Part shown: positions 10,115 to 21,019 of the stretch, in pieces
Layout: each line of letters begins with the position of its first letter
Position numbering within the stretch: the first letter of the stretch is position 1
Assembly (NCBI GenBank): GCA_037367405.1
Contig: JAZKJV010000153.1
Span: 558,001 to 622,000, forward strand
Direction: 5' to 3'
Length of the DNA: 64,000 bases
Source of the DNA: Ottelia alismoides
Lineage: Eukaryota; Streptophyta; Magnoliopsida; Alismatales; Hydrocharitaceae
Translations under genes and position numbers: made by a program
Notes under the pieces: model-generated
What the model saw: the letters and a program-made list of their open reading frames with translations, nothing else
What the model was told of the DNA's origin: nothing
Databases searched by the model: none

Positions 10115-11985
10115 GGATAACTCTGATGATGGTTACTTTTCATCTGACTCAAATATTTCATCTACTATCCATCATGATATTTCTGAGGATGACACTGATA
10201 ATAGTTAGGAATCATATGCCTCATCTCCGACTCATCATTACGATCTCCCACCGCAGGCTCACAAGAAGATCAGCCGTAAACCGCCTTAATCATCGGCTAA
10301 CCACCCTCCTTCCCAACCACATCGGTCTCCTTGTACAGCTTCTTCCTCTACTTAGGCCAAGGCCTAAGTATAGGGGGGACCGATGCCATCTATATATACC
10401 ATCACACTCCACCTCCAGATCGACTCGCCTCCTCCCTTCTTTTATACTTAGGCTGACCAAAGCCTAAGTATAGGGGAACCAACGTCCACCTGTATATACT
10501 CTCCTCGTTCACATACCCTCACCGCTTCAATTTTTTTCTTTTCTTTCCCGTTCTTCTTCTATACTTAGTCTATTCACAATCTAAGTATAGGGGGCGATTT
10601 TGTAAATCTTTTTCTTTTTCACTCTCTTACGCTTAGCCCGAGCTATGTCTTCTTTACGCTTCTTGTGCTTTGAGGACACAGCACTCGCTAAGTATAGGGG
10701 GGTCTGTATATATACTGTGTATATATTTTAGCCATACCTCGTACTTTCGCGTAAGTCTATATGTATTTACGGGGTGGGTTCTTCTTAAAAAAATGTGTTT
10801 TTTCCACTAACACTGACCTTGCCCAAAATTTTTGAAAAATGGCTTCTTATTCATTCATTCATTCAAAAAAAAAAGAGAGAAAAGAATCACAAATAAAAAA
10901 AAATTGTGTCTGCATTTCACACACTCGCATCTCATCAAGCATCGCATTTGCATATGTGAAAAGTCTTTGGGTTCTGAAGCGAGTTGTGAGCCGAAACCGA
11001 GAGTGGTCAGGACTTGACCTTAATCCACCTAATATTCAGAGGAACTTCACCGAGAAATAGGATTTTAGAGTCTTCAGGTCTTTGACTTAATTCTTTGAGT
11101 TCCACATGACAATGTACAGCGTTTGACTCTTAGTGTCTAGCCTGGTCTCTTCATTCTGGGTACAACTCTGGAATAGGGAATTAATTTGTACTCTCGCACT
11201 ATGCACTTAGCTCAACTCAGACGGGATGTTGGAAGACTGTGTGAGTTTCTTTTCTGGTAGCGTGGAAATCTAAAGACCAGAGTACGGGTTGAAATAAAGC
11301 TTCGGAAAAGGGATGGACGGCTGGGCACAATTTTTTCTAAGACCCCAAAAAATGTACGGAAACAAAAGATTCTATATCCGTAGGGACACAACAAGAACCA
11401 AGCAGAACCACCAAAAATTCCAAATACAAAGAAGCAACTACCAAATAAAATCTGACCAAAAAGGTCCAAGCTTCCAGAAACCTGCAGATCTTGGTGGAGA
11501 CTCGGCTACACTGGCCATCTTCACAAGGAGAGGTGACTACACTGGCCACCCTCCAGTTCTTTTCTCATTCTTCTATCTTCTCCCCCCAATTCGATTGTGA
11601 ACACAGCGCGACAGACCTTAGAAGGAAATACCTGACTCCCCGAGGACGAGTTATTGGAGAGGAGGCTTGTGCAGTAGTCCGGCATTCTGGGTGGGAAGAG
11701 CTAAAATATTTCACATACAAGAGTCGGTTATTCAATGTTCATAGGGTATACTTTGGGAAGATGATTGATCTAAGATGACTTCTGAGCCGAAACTGTAGCA
11801 ATGATGTGTAGAACTTGAGGGCTGTTGATTTTAAAATTCTAAGTCTCACAGAAGTTCCGACACACAAATAATCCAAAGGTTGAGTTTAGGCTTACTTTCA
11901 CCTTCAGCTCATGGTCTTGGTATGGAACCCAATCTCATTTCACCTCATGGCATTTCTTTTTTATGCTCAGGGACGAGCATGGTTT
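10115..11985 (+). other. El2 3' untranslated region
   Basis: Non-coding between the protease relic and the 3' LTR. Besides the hairpin array it shares short blocks with the El1 3' UTR: CTTAATCCACCTAAT (11018 and 18717 regions), ACTTAATTCTTTGAGT, an AATAAAGCTTC stretch near 11293, and paired GGCTACACTGGCCA copies (11502-11545). Such conservation between families A and B, in sequence that codes for nothing obvious on the plus strand, suggests a selected RNA element. Confidence 0.55.
10349..10701 (+). repeat. Four hairpin-polypurine modules in El2 3' UTR
   Basis: Each module is an inverted repeat whose right arm runs into AAGTATAGGGG(GG), the same purine tract that precedes the 3' LTR. They lie at 10349-10370 (TACTTAGGCC arms), 10443-10472 (12-bp arms TATACTTAGGCT), 10559-10590 (10-bp arms CTATACTTAG, 12-nt loop) and 10626-10696 (long hairpin with inner TGTCTTC/GAGGACA pairing). 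El1 and El3 have the same array with different arm bases. Confidence 0.7.
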
Positions 11986-11997
11986 AAGTATAGGGGA
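11984..11997 (+). promoter_or_regulatory. Polypurine tract of El2
   Basis: TTAAGTATAGGGGA immediately precedes the TGATGAAT of the 3' LTR. It is the expected plus-strand primer position. Confidence 0.85.
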
Positions 11998-14900
11998 TGA
12001 TGAATCTCGTATTCATCACTCTAAATATAATTTATTAAGCTCAAATCCCTAAAAATCAACAGCATTCTTGCATCTATTTTGCATAATTAGCATTCATGCA
12101 TGTTTCCATAAGAATGGCATTTTAGCACAAAAATCTGCATAAAATAAGAAGCCAAAAATCCAAGCCAAAATGACCTGTAAATAAGCCTAACTTCCCGGAT
12201 TTTTAACACATTCATGCTAACTCCGAATAACTCAAAATCACTTCCACTGTGTACATATCACTAACAAGAATAAAACAAAAATACAAAAAAAATAACTAAC
12301 CCAAATAAGTGGACCAAAAACCCAAACCCTAATTTCAGGATTTTCGGACTAAAAGCCACATATCTTCTCCATCCAGTGTCTGATTTAATCCTACTCACTT
12401 TTGAACTAATGTGCATTCAATTACCTTCAAAACAAGACCAAGTTCAAGTGAATCGGAGCTCATATGTGAAAGTTGGGTTTTGGGCCTCTTTTGTACATTG
12501 TATATTTTCGCGGTTTTTGACCTTGTATTTTATGTATATATTTTCTTAATCAATAAAAATCCAAAAAAATTAGAATTAAGTGTCTTTTATTTATCTTTGA
12601 TTTTTCCATATTTTTTCCGGATTTTTATCTTGTTTAAAAATGACAAAAAAATTATAAAACCCAAAAATCAAGGTATTCTATGTACATAGGATACCCCAAA
12701 AATTCACTTTTTACATTTGACCGATTTTGGTGTTGATGTCTTCATGAAAGTTGTAGATCTCATCGAGACGAGCAATTTTCATGAAGAAAGTTTTTCGATC
12801 CGAGGTCATCTACTATTTTTTATCGATTTTACAAGATCTTTTAATTTCGAATTTTGTGGTGCTTACACGTGGCACCACCTGGTGCCGCCACGTGTCAGTC
12901 ATTTTTGGCATTATTATATCGTTTTTAATTAAAAAAATAAAAAAAATAAAAAAAAATAAAAATAGCTCACGTGCAGCGCACGTGCGGCATCCGCACGCGC
13001 ACTGCATGTGCGCTCGCCCCACCCCTTTCTCTCTCCACCACGTGGCTTCTTCTCGGCCGTCCGATCTCGGCCGATCGGACGGCCGCTGTACTCGTCTTCC
13101 CCATCTGTTCTTCCCCCTTTGTAAACACCTCCGCCGTCCCGCGAATCTCGCCGGCCATCCCCTTCCCCGTCGAATCCCGCGAATACCTCCGCCCATCTCC
13201 GATCCCCCGTATCTCGCGCGCCGCCGCGCAAGATCCTCTGAAGCTCAAATCTCGCAATCGGATCGCCGCCCCGATTCCCCTTCCATCTCCGACCGAGACC
13301 CCAACCCTATTTAAGAACCGCCGCCGCCTCCTTCGAGATCCATCCGCCGTCTGCACGAAATCAAAGAGGAGGTCGGTGGTGACAGCCCGACCCCCTCCCT
13401 CTTCCTCAGCGCGATCCGAGCTTCACAAGCTCGTTGCAGTCCACGGTGTTCTTCTTCAGCCGCCTCTGCTTCAGCTCCAGCCCTCCTTGGCTGTCGAGCC
13501 TACGACGGTTACCTCCGCTACCTCCAGACGCCAACATCACCACCACCTTCGTCTCCGCCAACGCTTCACCGACCCTTCTACGACGGCCACCTCCGCCGCG
13601 ACAGCACGCCAGTGGCCGACTCAGCCATCGCCACCTCCGCTTCGTCCACGCCGGTCACCTCCTTCGCCGCATAGCAGAGCAGCCATCCACCGACTTCACC
13701 GACCACCACCGCCAGCACCTTCGTCTTCGCGCCGCAACCGCCTCCGCCTCGATAACGCCGCCAGTCCTTCGACGCCACCGGCCCCATCGCGCGCCACCGC
13801 CGAGGCGCATAACCACCGCAGGAGGCGGTGGTTCTCCAGCCCACGCCATTACCGCCCCTTCGCCGGCCGGGTTAGACCGAGGTCCTCCCACGTGCGTGGC
13901 ACGTGCGGAGGAAACGTCCGCAGCAAGCAATCCAGGGGTCACGTGATCTACACGTGACCCTCTGGGTTATTTACGGAAGAGCCCCTGGGTGCCCCCCTAT
14001 TCGCACAGCAATCCCCGCCGACCAGAGGCACGTGCAGTGCACGTGCCCTCTGGTGATTTTGCAGATATACCCCGGAGATTATTGGTAATTACACAAAAGC
14101 CCCCCACTGCAGTACTTTATTTCTTTTATTTGCATCTGGACTTCTGTGTTCCCCCTCAGTTTTGAACACTTTCTCTACATTATTTTATCAATCTAAAAAT
14201 AGCATGATGTTTGTTAATTGACTCTCTACACTTTGATATGTTGTGGATATTTTTGTGATGGACGGTTAATTAATAAATAATTATTTTGTGGGAAATTGCA
14301 TACTTTACCCATTTCTTGCTCTGAAATTCATAATTGATTAACCGTTGCTCTAAAAATCCCCGAAAAATCACATATTGTAGAGTTAATTATTCTTAACATT
14401 GTGCCCAAAAAGATTTGCATTTGCATGCATATTTTGCCCTGTAAAAATCATATTGCATCTTTCAGTATTTAATTTTTAATAGGTATTAAACCCCACATTT
14501 TCGAGGATTAGGATTTTTCTGAGGTCCGTCACCTAGTGATAGATCTCAGATAATTTTGATTCTTGAAAATAATAGGTTTGATATTTATTAAAATTAAATA
14601 TTAAAAATCATTTTGTTTGCATTTAAAAATCCATAAAAAATTTATATTGCATCCAAAAATTCCAAAAAAATTACAGAACATCCATTTCATTATAGTTTAC
14701 ATTGTGGCCAAGTTTCGTATTTTTTTGGACATCATTTGAAAGTAATTTGCATTTTAGTCCCTAAAATAAAGCCAAATTTGCATTTTGCATCCTTTATTGC
14801 ATTTAAAATTCAAAAAAAAAGACCACCTCGAAAACCGAACACGAACTTTGATAGACTTAATTCTAGGTTGTTCCTTTACCTCCTTGTGATCGACCTTGGG

Positions 14901-15047
14901 ACTTGCCCAAGTAAAATAAACATAAAACCACGATATTAAAAATTGAATAAATCATTTGTGGTATTTTCTTAATCGTTTCCGATTGCCGCCTACAACGCAC
15001 AACACGATAAAAACAACCTCTTAAACGCAGCATCTTCGGATACGTCA
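11998..15047 (+). repeat. 3' LTR of El2 (family B, 3050 bp)
   Basis: Near-identical to 3505-6459, with about 1.5 percent substitutions by hand. It contains about 90 bases (near 13000-13080, including CCACGTGG) missing from the 5' LTR. The TATA-like CTATTTAAG is at 13307-13315. A 328-codon frame at 12971-13957 crosses the GC-rich block, but it is low-complexity (Pro, Arg, Ser, His) and interrupted in the sister LTR, so I do not call it a gene. The LTR ends GATACGTCA, followed by the right GTGCT duplication. Confidence 0.95.
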
Positions 15048-15052
15048 GTGCT
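15048..15052. repeat. Target site duplication of El2, right copy (GTGCT)
   Basis: Second copy of GTGCT. El1 coding resumes at 15053 with the codons for SHHIYLE. Confidence 0.95.
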
Positions 15053-15660
15053 CCCACCATATCTATCTCGAGGAGGGGGCGAAGCCGTCGCGTGAGTTCC
15101 AGCGGCGACTGAACCCCAACCTGAGAGAGGTTGTGAAGAAGGAAATATCGAAATGGTGGAGTGCAGATTTTATTTATCCCATTTCCGACTCCAAGTGGGT
15201 TAGCCCCTTGCATGTGGTGCCCAAGAAGACGGGCATCACGACTGTGATCAGTGAGTCGGGAGAGGAGATCGCTACACGAGTACCCACCTCTTGGAGGGTT
15301 TGTGTTGACTACAGGAGACTCAACCAAGCCACCAAGAAGGACCATTTCCCCCTGCCTTTTATTGACCAGATCATTGAGAGACTGGCAGGGAAGAGCCATT
15401 ATTGCTTCCTGGATGGGTACTCGGGTTACAACCAAGTGGCCATCGCTCCTGAGGATCAGGAGAAGACCACATTTACCTGTCCCTTCGGCACATATGCTTT
15501 TCGACGCATGCCATTTGGGCTATGCATTGCCCCTGCGACTTTTCAGAGGTGCATGCTGTCGATCTTTTCGGACATGGTAGGGGAGTGTTTGGAGGTCTTC
15601 ATGGACGATTTCTCGGTCTACGGCGACGGATTCGACTCCTGTCTTGACTGCCTAGACTGA
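15053..15660 (+). pseudogene. pol: El1 reverse transcriptase core
   Basis: This continues the RT from 3504. Visible blocks are [15 protein letters not shown], the Athila signature [41 protein letters not shown], the metal-binding segment [26 protein letters not shown] and the catalytic FMDDFSVYG at about 15598-15624. The frame ends at TGA 15658-15660. El3 has CGA at this position, so the stop is a C-to-T change in a CpG. Confidence 0.92.
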
Positions 15661-16959
15661 GTACTCCAGCAATGTATTGAGTTTCATTTGGTTCTATCTT
15701 GGGAGAAGAGTCACTTCATGGTGACTCAAGGGACGGTGCTTGGCCACATCATCTCCAACAGGGGCATGGAGGTTGATCCGGCCAAGGTTGATGTCATTAG
15801 GAAACTCGCACCGTCGTCCAATCTGAGGCAGCTACGGTCATTCCTGGGGCACGTTGGATTTTATAGGAGATTTATTCAGGTTTTCAGCAGGATTGCCCGG
15901 CCGTTGACTGACCTCTTGACGAAAGACACCGAGTTCCTTGTCGATGACAAGTGTCTTTCGTCGTTCGCGACTCTCCAGCAGTGTGTGATTGAGGCTCCTG
16001 TCCTCCAGCCACCTGATTGGTCTCTCCCATTCGAGATCATGATGGACGCCTCCGATTTTGCCATAGGGGCAGTGCTGGGACAGAGGAGGGATGGAGTTCC
16101 ATTTGCCATACACTATGCTAGCCGCACATTGGATTCCGCCCAGCGGAATTACACGGTCACAGAGAAGGAGATGCTAGCCGTAGTGTTTTCCCTGGATAAG
16201 TTCAGATCATATATCATCGGATCTAGAGTGACTTTGTTTACAGATCACACCGCCATCAGGTACCTCATGGCAAAGAAGGATGCCAAGGCCAGACTGACTA
16301 GATGGATCCTTCTACTCCAGGAGTTCGATATTGAGATTAAGGATAAGCCTGGAGTCAAGAATGTGGTGGCGGATCATCTCTCCCGACTAGAGCAGCCTGA
16401 GGATTCTGAGCAGATTGACCCTATTAGAGATACCTTCCCAGATGAGGCGATCCTTGCTATCGCCTCACTCCCATGGTACGCCGATATTGTGAACTTTCTT
16501 GTTGCTGGGAAAGTCCCACAAGATTGGCCCAGGCAGAGGCTTGAGATCTTCCTCGCGAAGGCCAAGTCCTACCATTGGGAGGATCCCATCCTTTACCATG
16601 AAGGAGGGGATAGCGTCTGGCGTCGGTGTATTCCTCAGGAGGAACACCATAGCGTCCTCACTTACTGCCACAAGCTTGAGGCAGGAGGACATCATTCTGG
16701 GAGGAGAACGGCACAGAAAGTGCTCCAATCCGGCTTGTGGTGGCCTACCCTCTTCAAGGACTCTGATGAGTTCGTGAAGAGGTGTACTGACTGTCAGAGG
16801 ATGGGCACTTGTGGACAGCGTGATATGATGCCGATGCAGCCCATTCACTTCTGTGAGGTTTTTGACGCATGGGGCATCGATTTCATGGGTCCATTCCCTA
16901 AGAGTCAGGGATTTGAGTACATTCTGTTGGCCGTTGATTATGTGAGTCGTTGGGTGTAG
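15661..16959 (+). pseudogene. pol: El1 RT thumb, RNase H and integrase N-terminal half
   Basis: The same frame continues past the stop. The RT connection ([10 protein letters not shown]) is followed by an RNase H core with [24 protein letters not shown] and VADHLSRLE, covering the D-E-D-D catalytic set. The integrase HHCC zinc domain follows ([11 protein letters not shown], then CTDCQ), then the first catalytic Asp in [14 protein letters not shown]. In the first RNase H motif the usual TDAS is MDAS, so only the residue before the Asp changes. The frame ends at TAG 16957-16959, where the homologues read [11 protein letters not shown]. Confidence 0.9.
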
Positions 16960-17754
16960 GCTATCCCCGCCCGAGCCGCTGATGCGAGGATCGTTTGCAG
17001 ATTTTTGAGGAAGCACATCATCACGCGGTTCGGGGTTCCACGTGTTCTGATTTCTGATGGGGGATCTCACTTCATCAACGACCAGGTGAAGGCACTTGCT
17101 AGCAAGTTCGGCATAGACCATCGTGTTGCTACACCTTACCATCCACAGACGAATGGTCCGGCAGAAGTGTCGAATAGGGAGATCAAGACTATTCTGCAGA
17201 AAGTCGTCCGCCCTGACCGAAAGAATTGGTCACAGCTTTTGGACTCGGTCTTGTGGGCATATAGGACGTCTTTCAAGACACCTTTGGGCACATCTCCCTT
17301 TCGCCTCATATATGGCAAGCCATGCCATTTACCTGTTGAGCTGAGGCACAAGTCACTTTGGGCAGTTACAGATATTTTGATGGATCCAGATGGTATGGGA
17401 GACCAGAGGAGGGCAGAGCTAGCTGCCCTGGAGGAGCTTAGAGATGCAGCTTTCTCAAGCAGCCTACATTATAAGGAGAAAGTGAAGGAGTGGCATGATT
17501 CTCATATCAGCCACAAGCATTTTGAGATTGGACAGAGAGTATGGCTGTTTGATGCGAGGCTACGATTATTTCCAGGGAAGCTTCAGAGCAAATGGAAGGG
17601 ACCTTACCTGGTCAGAAAGGTACACGACAATGGTAGCATTGACAAATCTGAGTTGTCGTCTGAGAGTACCTTTCGAGTGAACGGCCAGCGGCTCAAGCCA
17701 TTTCTAGATCATGAGCCGCGGGTCGTTGATCTTGCCCCTATTCATTTTGCGTGA
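16960..17754 (+). pseudogene. pol: El1 integrase C-terminal half
   Basis: The second catalytic Asp (LISDGGSHF) and the catalytic Glu ([12 protein letters not shown]) complete the D,D-35-E core. The C-terminus has the GPY/F module ([18 protein letters not shown]) found in gypsy integrases and ends with PIHFA and a TGA. No chromodomain follows, as expected for Athila. Confidence 0.9.
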
Positions 17755-17885
17755 GATATGGTCTTTGACTCACATCTAATGCATCTCACGCCTGAGTTTC
17801 ACTGATCTTCCGCTTTGTATAGATCCAGATGTCCATATCACTACATTCTTTAGTCCCACATCCCTTCCTTCATCTTGTGATTATG

Positions 17886-18240
17886 CTATACTTAGGGTGC
17901 ACTTTACCCTAAGTATAGGGGGGATGTGAGACCTTTCGGGTATTTCTTTTGTTTCTGTCTACCCCTGTTTTTGCTGCCCATACTTAGGGATATTTCACCC
18001 TAAGTATAGGGGGGTGGACCCTGTACATTCTCCACTCAGTTTTCCCTTAGTATACAGCCTGCTATACTTAGGATTATTTGATCCTAAGTATAGGGGGGAG
18101 ACCTGAGTCCCTCTTGACCTTTCATTTCTTTTTGTACAGCCTTTCTTTTCACTATCCTATACCTAGCACGAGTTATGTCTTCTCCATCGCTCTTGACTCT
18201 GAGGACATCGTTCGAGCTAAGTATAGGGGGGGTGTGTATA
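17886..18240 (+). repeat. Four hairpin-polypurine modules in El1 3' UTR
   Basis: Modules: 17886-17918 (CTATACTTAGGGT, 7-nt loop, perfect 13-bp arm), 17980-18007 (ATACTTAGGG, 8-nt loop), 18062-18093 (CTATACTTAGGAT, 6-nt loop, 13-bp arm) and about 18157-18234 (long hairpin, arms CTATAC-TAGC-CGA with inner ATGTCTTC/GAGGACAT). Each right arm continues as AAGTATAGGGGGG, identical to the true polypurine tract at 19824-19837. Arm tips vary between modules (GGT/ACC versus GAT/ATC) but remain complementary. Confidence 0.75.
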
Positions 18241-18916
18241 TATTTCATATATACTTTAGGCATAACTCGTACTTTGTGTGAGTGTGTTAATAAATAAAAA
18301 TGGCTAAAAACCACAAAAATTAAAATTTTTCATGTACATAATCTTCCTTTATTTGCACATACATAGCTAGTGTACAAATTATTTTTGTAAAAATGATTTC
18401 AAAAACCTTTTGTGTAAAGCTTGTGTAAATATTTTTGTATCAAAATTATGTATATAGTACAAAATTTTTCCAAAATGTTTTGAAAATCAAAAAGTTTGCA
18501 AAAATCTTGTGTAAATGTGTGTAAATATCTTTTTGCAAAACTTGCACTTCATGCACCATCCATTCATGATTTCAAAACATTTTTCAAAAATTTTGCATGA
18601 TTGTAAAATTTGTGTAAATAAGCATCTTTTTGTACATATGTATATAGTTTTTCTGGATGATAGTTAACATTTAAACTAGCCTGGAATCAAATTGAGAAAT
18701 GGAGCTTGATTAAGATCTTAATCCACCTAATTTCTAAGAGGAACCTTATAGGACTTAGGTTTAAGGCTTTTCAGGTCCACGGTGACTTAATTCTTTGAGT
18801 CCACTAGGCTATGATCACATGTCATCTCAATGAGCCTAAGTAGAGCACTTAACAACAACACATGACTCATATAGATTATGGCTTTACTTGGACACCAGCA
18901 CTATGCACCGAGCTCT

Positions 18917-19264
18917 CTACGGATGAGGTGGTGAGGAGGCAGTCTTCCTTGACTTGGGGTAGCATATGAGGGTAGTACTTCTAGGCGGAACCTCTCTTCT
19001 TCTTATAGTGAAGGAAGTGCGTCTCAACTTGGTCTGGTTGCCATGAGGTCTAACGACGAGAGTTGTGGGTTGCAATAAAGCTTCAAAAGAGGGATAGTCT
19101 ACTGGCTCAAGAGGAAAAACTCCTTGTATATAGGCTGCACATGTATATGTTGTACATATGCACTTGAAAAAAAATGTGCAAAAAGAAAAGAACTCCAAAA
19201 AAGTGGTGGGTCTGATAGAAAATGATAATCCCACCGGAGTATGCATATAGAGTGCAATAAGCAA
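18917..19264 (-). CDS. Possible antisense ORF in El1 3' UTR
   Basis: This 115-codon minus-strand frame has a hydrophobic aromatic N-terminal half and a basic C-terminal half (HGNQTKLRRTSFTIRRREVPP). El3 has the same frame, extended to 147 codons with another N-terminus, at 39323-39766. Some Tat-clade plant retrotransposons carry antisense ORFs between pol and the 3' LTR, but I recognise no domain here. Part of the agreement between El1 and El3 simply reflects close relatedness. Weak call. Confidence 0.25.
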   Translation of the reverse strand: MLIALYMHTPVGLSFSIRPTTFLEFFSFCTFFFKCICTTYTCAAYIQGVFPLEPVDYPSFEALLQPTTLVVRPHGNQTKLRRTSFTIRRREVPPRSTTLICYPKSRKTASSPPHP

Positions 19265-19823
19265 AGCTTGGTTTCATGATCCACCTGTTGTAGCTTGCAG
19301 CAGGGAGACTTGGCTACACTGGTCAAGCTCCCAAGGATACTTGGCTACACTGGCCTTGACCCATTCTCTTCTTCCCCCTCTTCTTGAGCCGGTTGAACTT
19401 GAACTTAGAAGGGAATACCCCGCTCCTCGAAGAAAGAGTGGCCAGATTGAGGTCATAGAGTTACCTTGTTAGGGAGGGTTGTCAAGTTGCCATTTCTGAG
19501 GTGGAGAGCTTAGACTTCACATTCACAGGACAAGAAAAGATTCATGGTCTTCAGGGTTTGTGATTGATGACTTGTTCTGATCTGGAGCATTGACGAGTCT
19601 AGGTTATAGATTAGTGGAACTTAGAGGCTGTTAGGTTTTAAGCCTAAGTCTAAATAAGGTTCCGACACATTAATAATCCAAAGATCTGATCGAGCTCCAT
19701 ACCCCAATTTAATGAAGGCAGGTTTAATAATCAACCTTGATCCATGTACATCCTCTTTTTCTTTTTCTTTCTTTCTTTTTCACTTCTTTTTCAAATAAGT
19801 GTTTGCTAAGGGACTAGCAAAGT

Positions 19824-19837
19824 TAAGTATAGGGGGG
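19824..19837 (+). promoter_or_regulatory. Polypurine tract of El1
   Basis: TAAGTATAGGGGGG directly precedes the LTR. A small hairpin, TTGCTA-agggac-TAGCAA, lies just upstream at about 19804-19821. Confidence 0.85.
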
Positions 19838-21011
19838 TGATGAATACCCATTCATCACTCTTTATTCTTATATTTTAGCTACAAAAACCTTTGCAAATGC
19901 ATGTAGATGTGTGTAAATAGGAATAATTACCAAAAGCAGGCATTGTGTAAAAACCTATAATTAGCATGTTTTTGTGCAAAAATAAAAGAATAAAGATTAA
20001 AAGGAAAAAGAGGGAAATATTTAGCATAAATATTGAGCAACCTAACCCAAGGGAGGGCTCAGCATGGGCCTGACCGCATAAAAGCCAAAGTAGAGGGAGA
20101 TAGGGGCTCTTGTGTATATATTTATGTAAATAAAATAAAAATGTTTTCCTCACCCAAAAATATGCTTGTAAATATTTGTATATATTTATAAAAGATAAAA
20201 ACAAAATAAAAAGTTAAAAATCAAAAAGATTAAAAATACCCCTTCATCGTGTACATAAACCATGCCTATATATTTAACCTTGTAAATAAATAAAGTTATT
20301 TTCCAAACTTTTTGTAAATATTCTATGCTATATATTGCAAATAAATAAAAAGAATCAAATCAAAAATCAAATAAAAATAGAAAAATCAAAAATACAAAAA
20401 TGCATTGTACATATACCATGTATATAGATGTACATATCTATTTATTTTACCTATGTACATAAATAATAAAAATAAAATAAAAACACCCTTTTATTCCTTA
20501 TTCTATTCTATAAATAAATAAAATATAAAATAAGGATAAAATTGTATAAAAATAATAAATAAAAATCAAAAATCAAATCCTTGTATATATTGTATATACC
20601 TATATATAGTACATATAATGTAAATACCTTATTTTTATTTCCAAAAATTAATTAAAAATCACCAAAAAATAGAAAAAAATAAAATAAAAATATTTCATGT
20701 TTTAAGTTTTTGAAAATTCGGTCATTTTCTAACTCAAAATAATTAAATAAAAACTCAAAGCTTGGCGGGCTCTGATTGGTCCACGGGGGATTGTTGACCC
20801 CCGGTCAACTCTCCCTCCAGGACCACCAGAGCCGGGTCCTCCTTGCCCGACCCGTTTTCTCCAAATTCTCCACGGTTGACCCGATTGCCATTCCCCTTAA
20901 CCCCCGGCTCCGATTAACCTCAGATCATCCAGGACCCTCGCCCGGGGTGGGTTTGCTGGATCCGAGCTCCGCTTGACTCGCCCGATCGCCATCTTCTCGG
21001 ACCCAGCACCA

Positions 21012-21019
21012 TATATAAA
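21012..21019 (+). promoter_or_regulatory. Probable TATA box of El1 LTR (TATATAAA)
   Basis: TATATAAA sits inside the GC-rich block. The solo LTR has TATATAG at 59392-59398, and El3 has TATATA at 37623-37628 on the complement. Conservation in all three copies supports it as the core promoter. Confidence 0.6.

Larger units (their letters stand above)
3505..15047 (+). mobile_element. El2: complete non-autonomous Athila-like retrotransposon (LARD-like)
   Basis: Two direct LTRs (3505-6459 and 11998-15047) flank a 5.5 kb interior and are bounded by the 5-bp target duplication GTGCT (3500-3504 and 15048-15052). Rejoining the flanks restores the El1 RT coding order, which proves the insertion. The LTRs begin TGATGAAT and end GTCA. 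A tRNA-Asp primer site follows the 5' LTR, and a purine tract AAGTATAGGGG precedes the 3' LTR. The interior holds only a short Gag-like ORF and a decayed protease; RT, RNase H and integrase are absent. A hand comparison of the LTRs gives about 44 substitutions in 2.9 kb (about 1.5 percent), so the insertion is recent. It must have used enzymes from other elements. Confidence 0.93.
17755..19823 (+). other. El1 3' UTR, no env-like ORF
   Basis: About 2.1 kb between the integrase stop and the 3' LTR without a plus-strand ORF of note. Many Athila elements carry an env-like ORF here; I see none. The minus strand has conserved frames (19264-18917, 115 codons; 19456-19274, 60 codons) that El3 shares at 39323-39766 and 39193-39375. 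GGCTACACTGG is present twice near 19310-19355. An AT-rich stretch from 18230 is full of TGTANATA motifs. Confidence 0.6.

Noticed and set aside
12971..13957. 328-codon ORF in the El2 3' LTR, with overlapping frames on both strands
   Set aside because: Low-complexity Pro/Arg/Ser/His protein from a GC-rich LTR block. The sister LTR has a stop and a 90-bp difference in the same frame, and no domain is seen.
16957..16959. TAG in El1 integrase as a readthrough site
   Set aside because: El3 and El4 both read Glu here. Two adjacent base changes in El1 only point to a private mutation.
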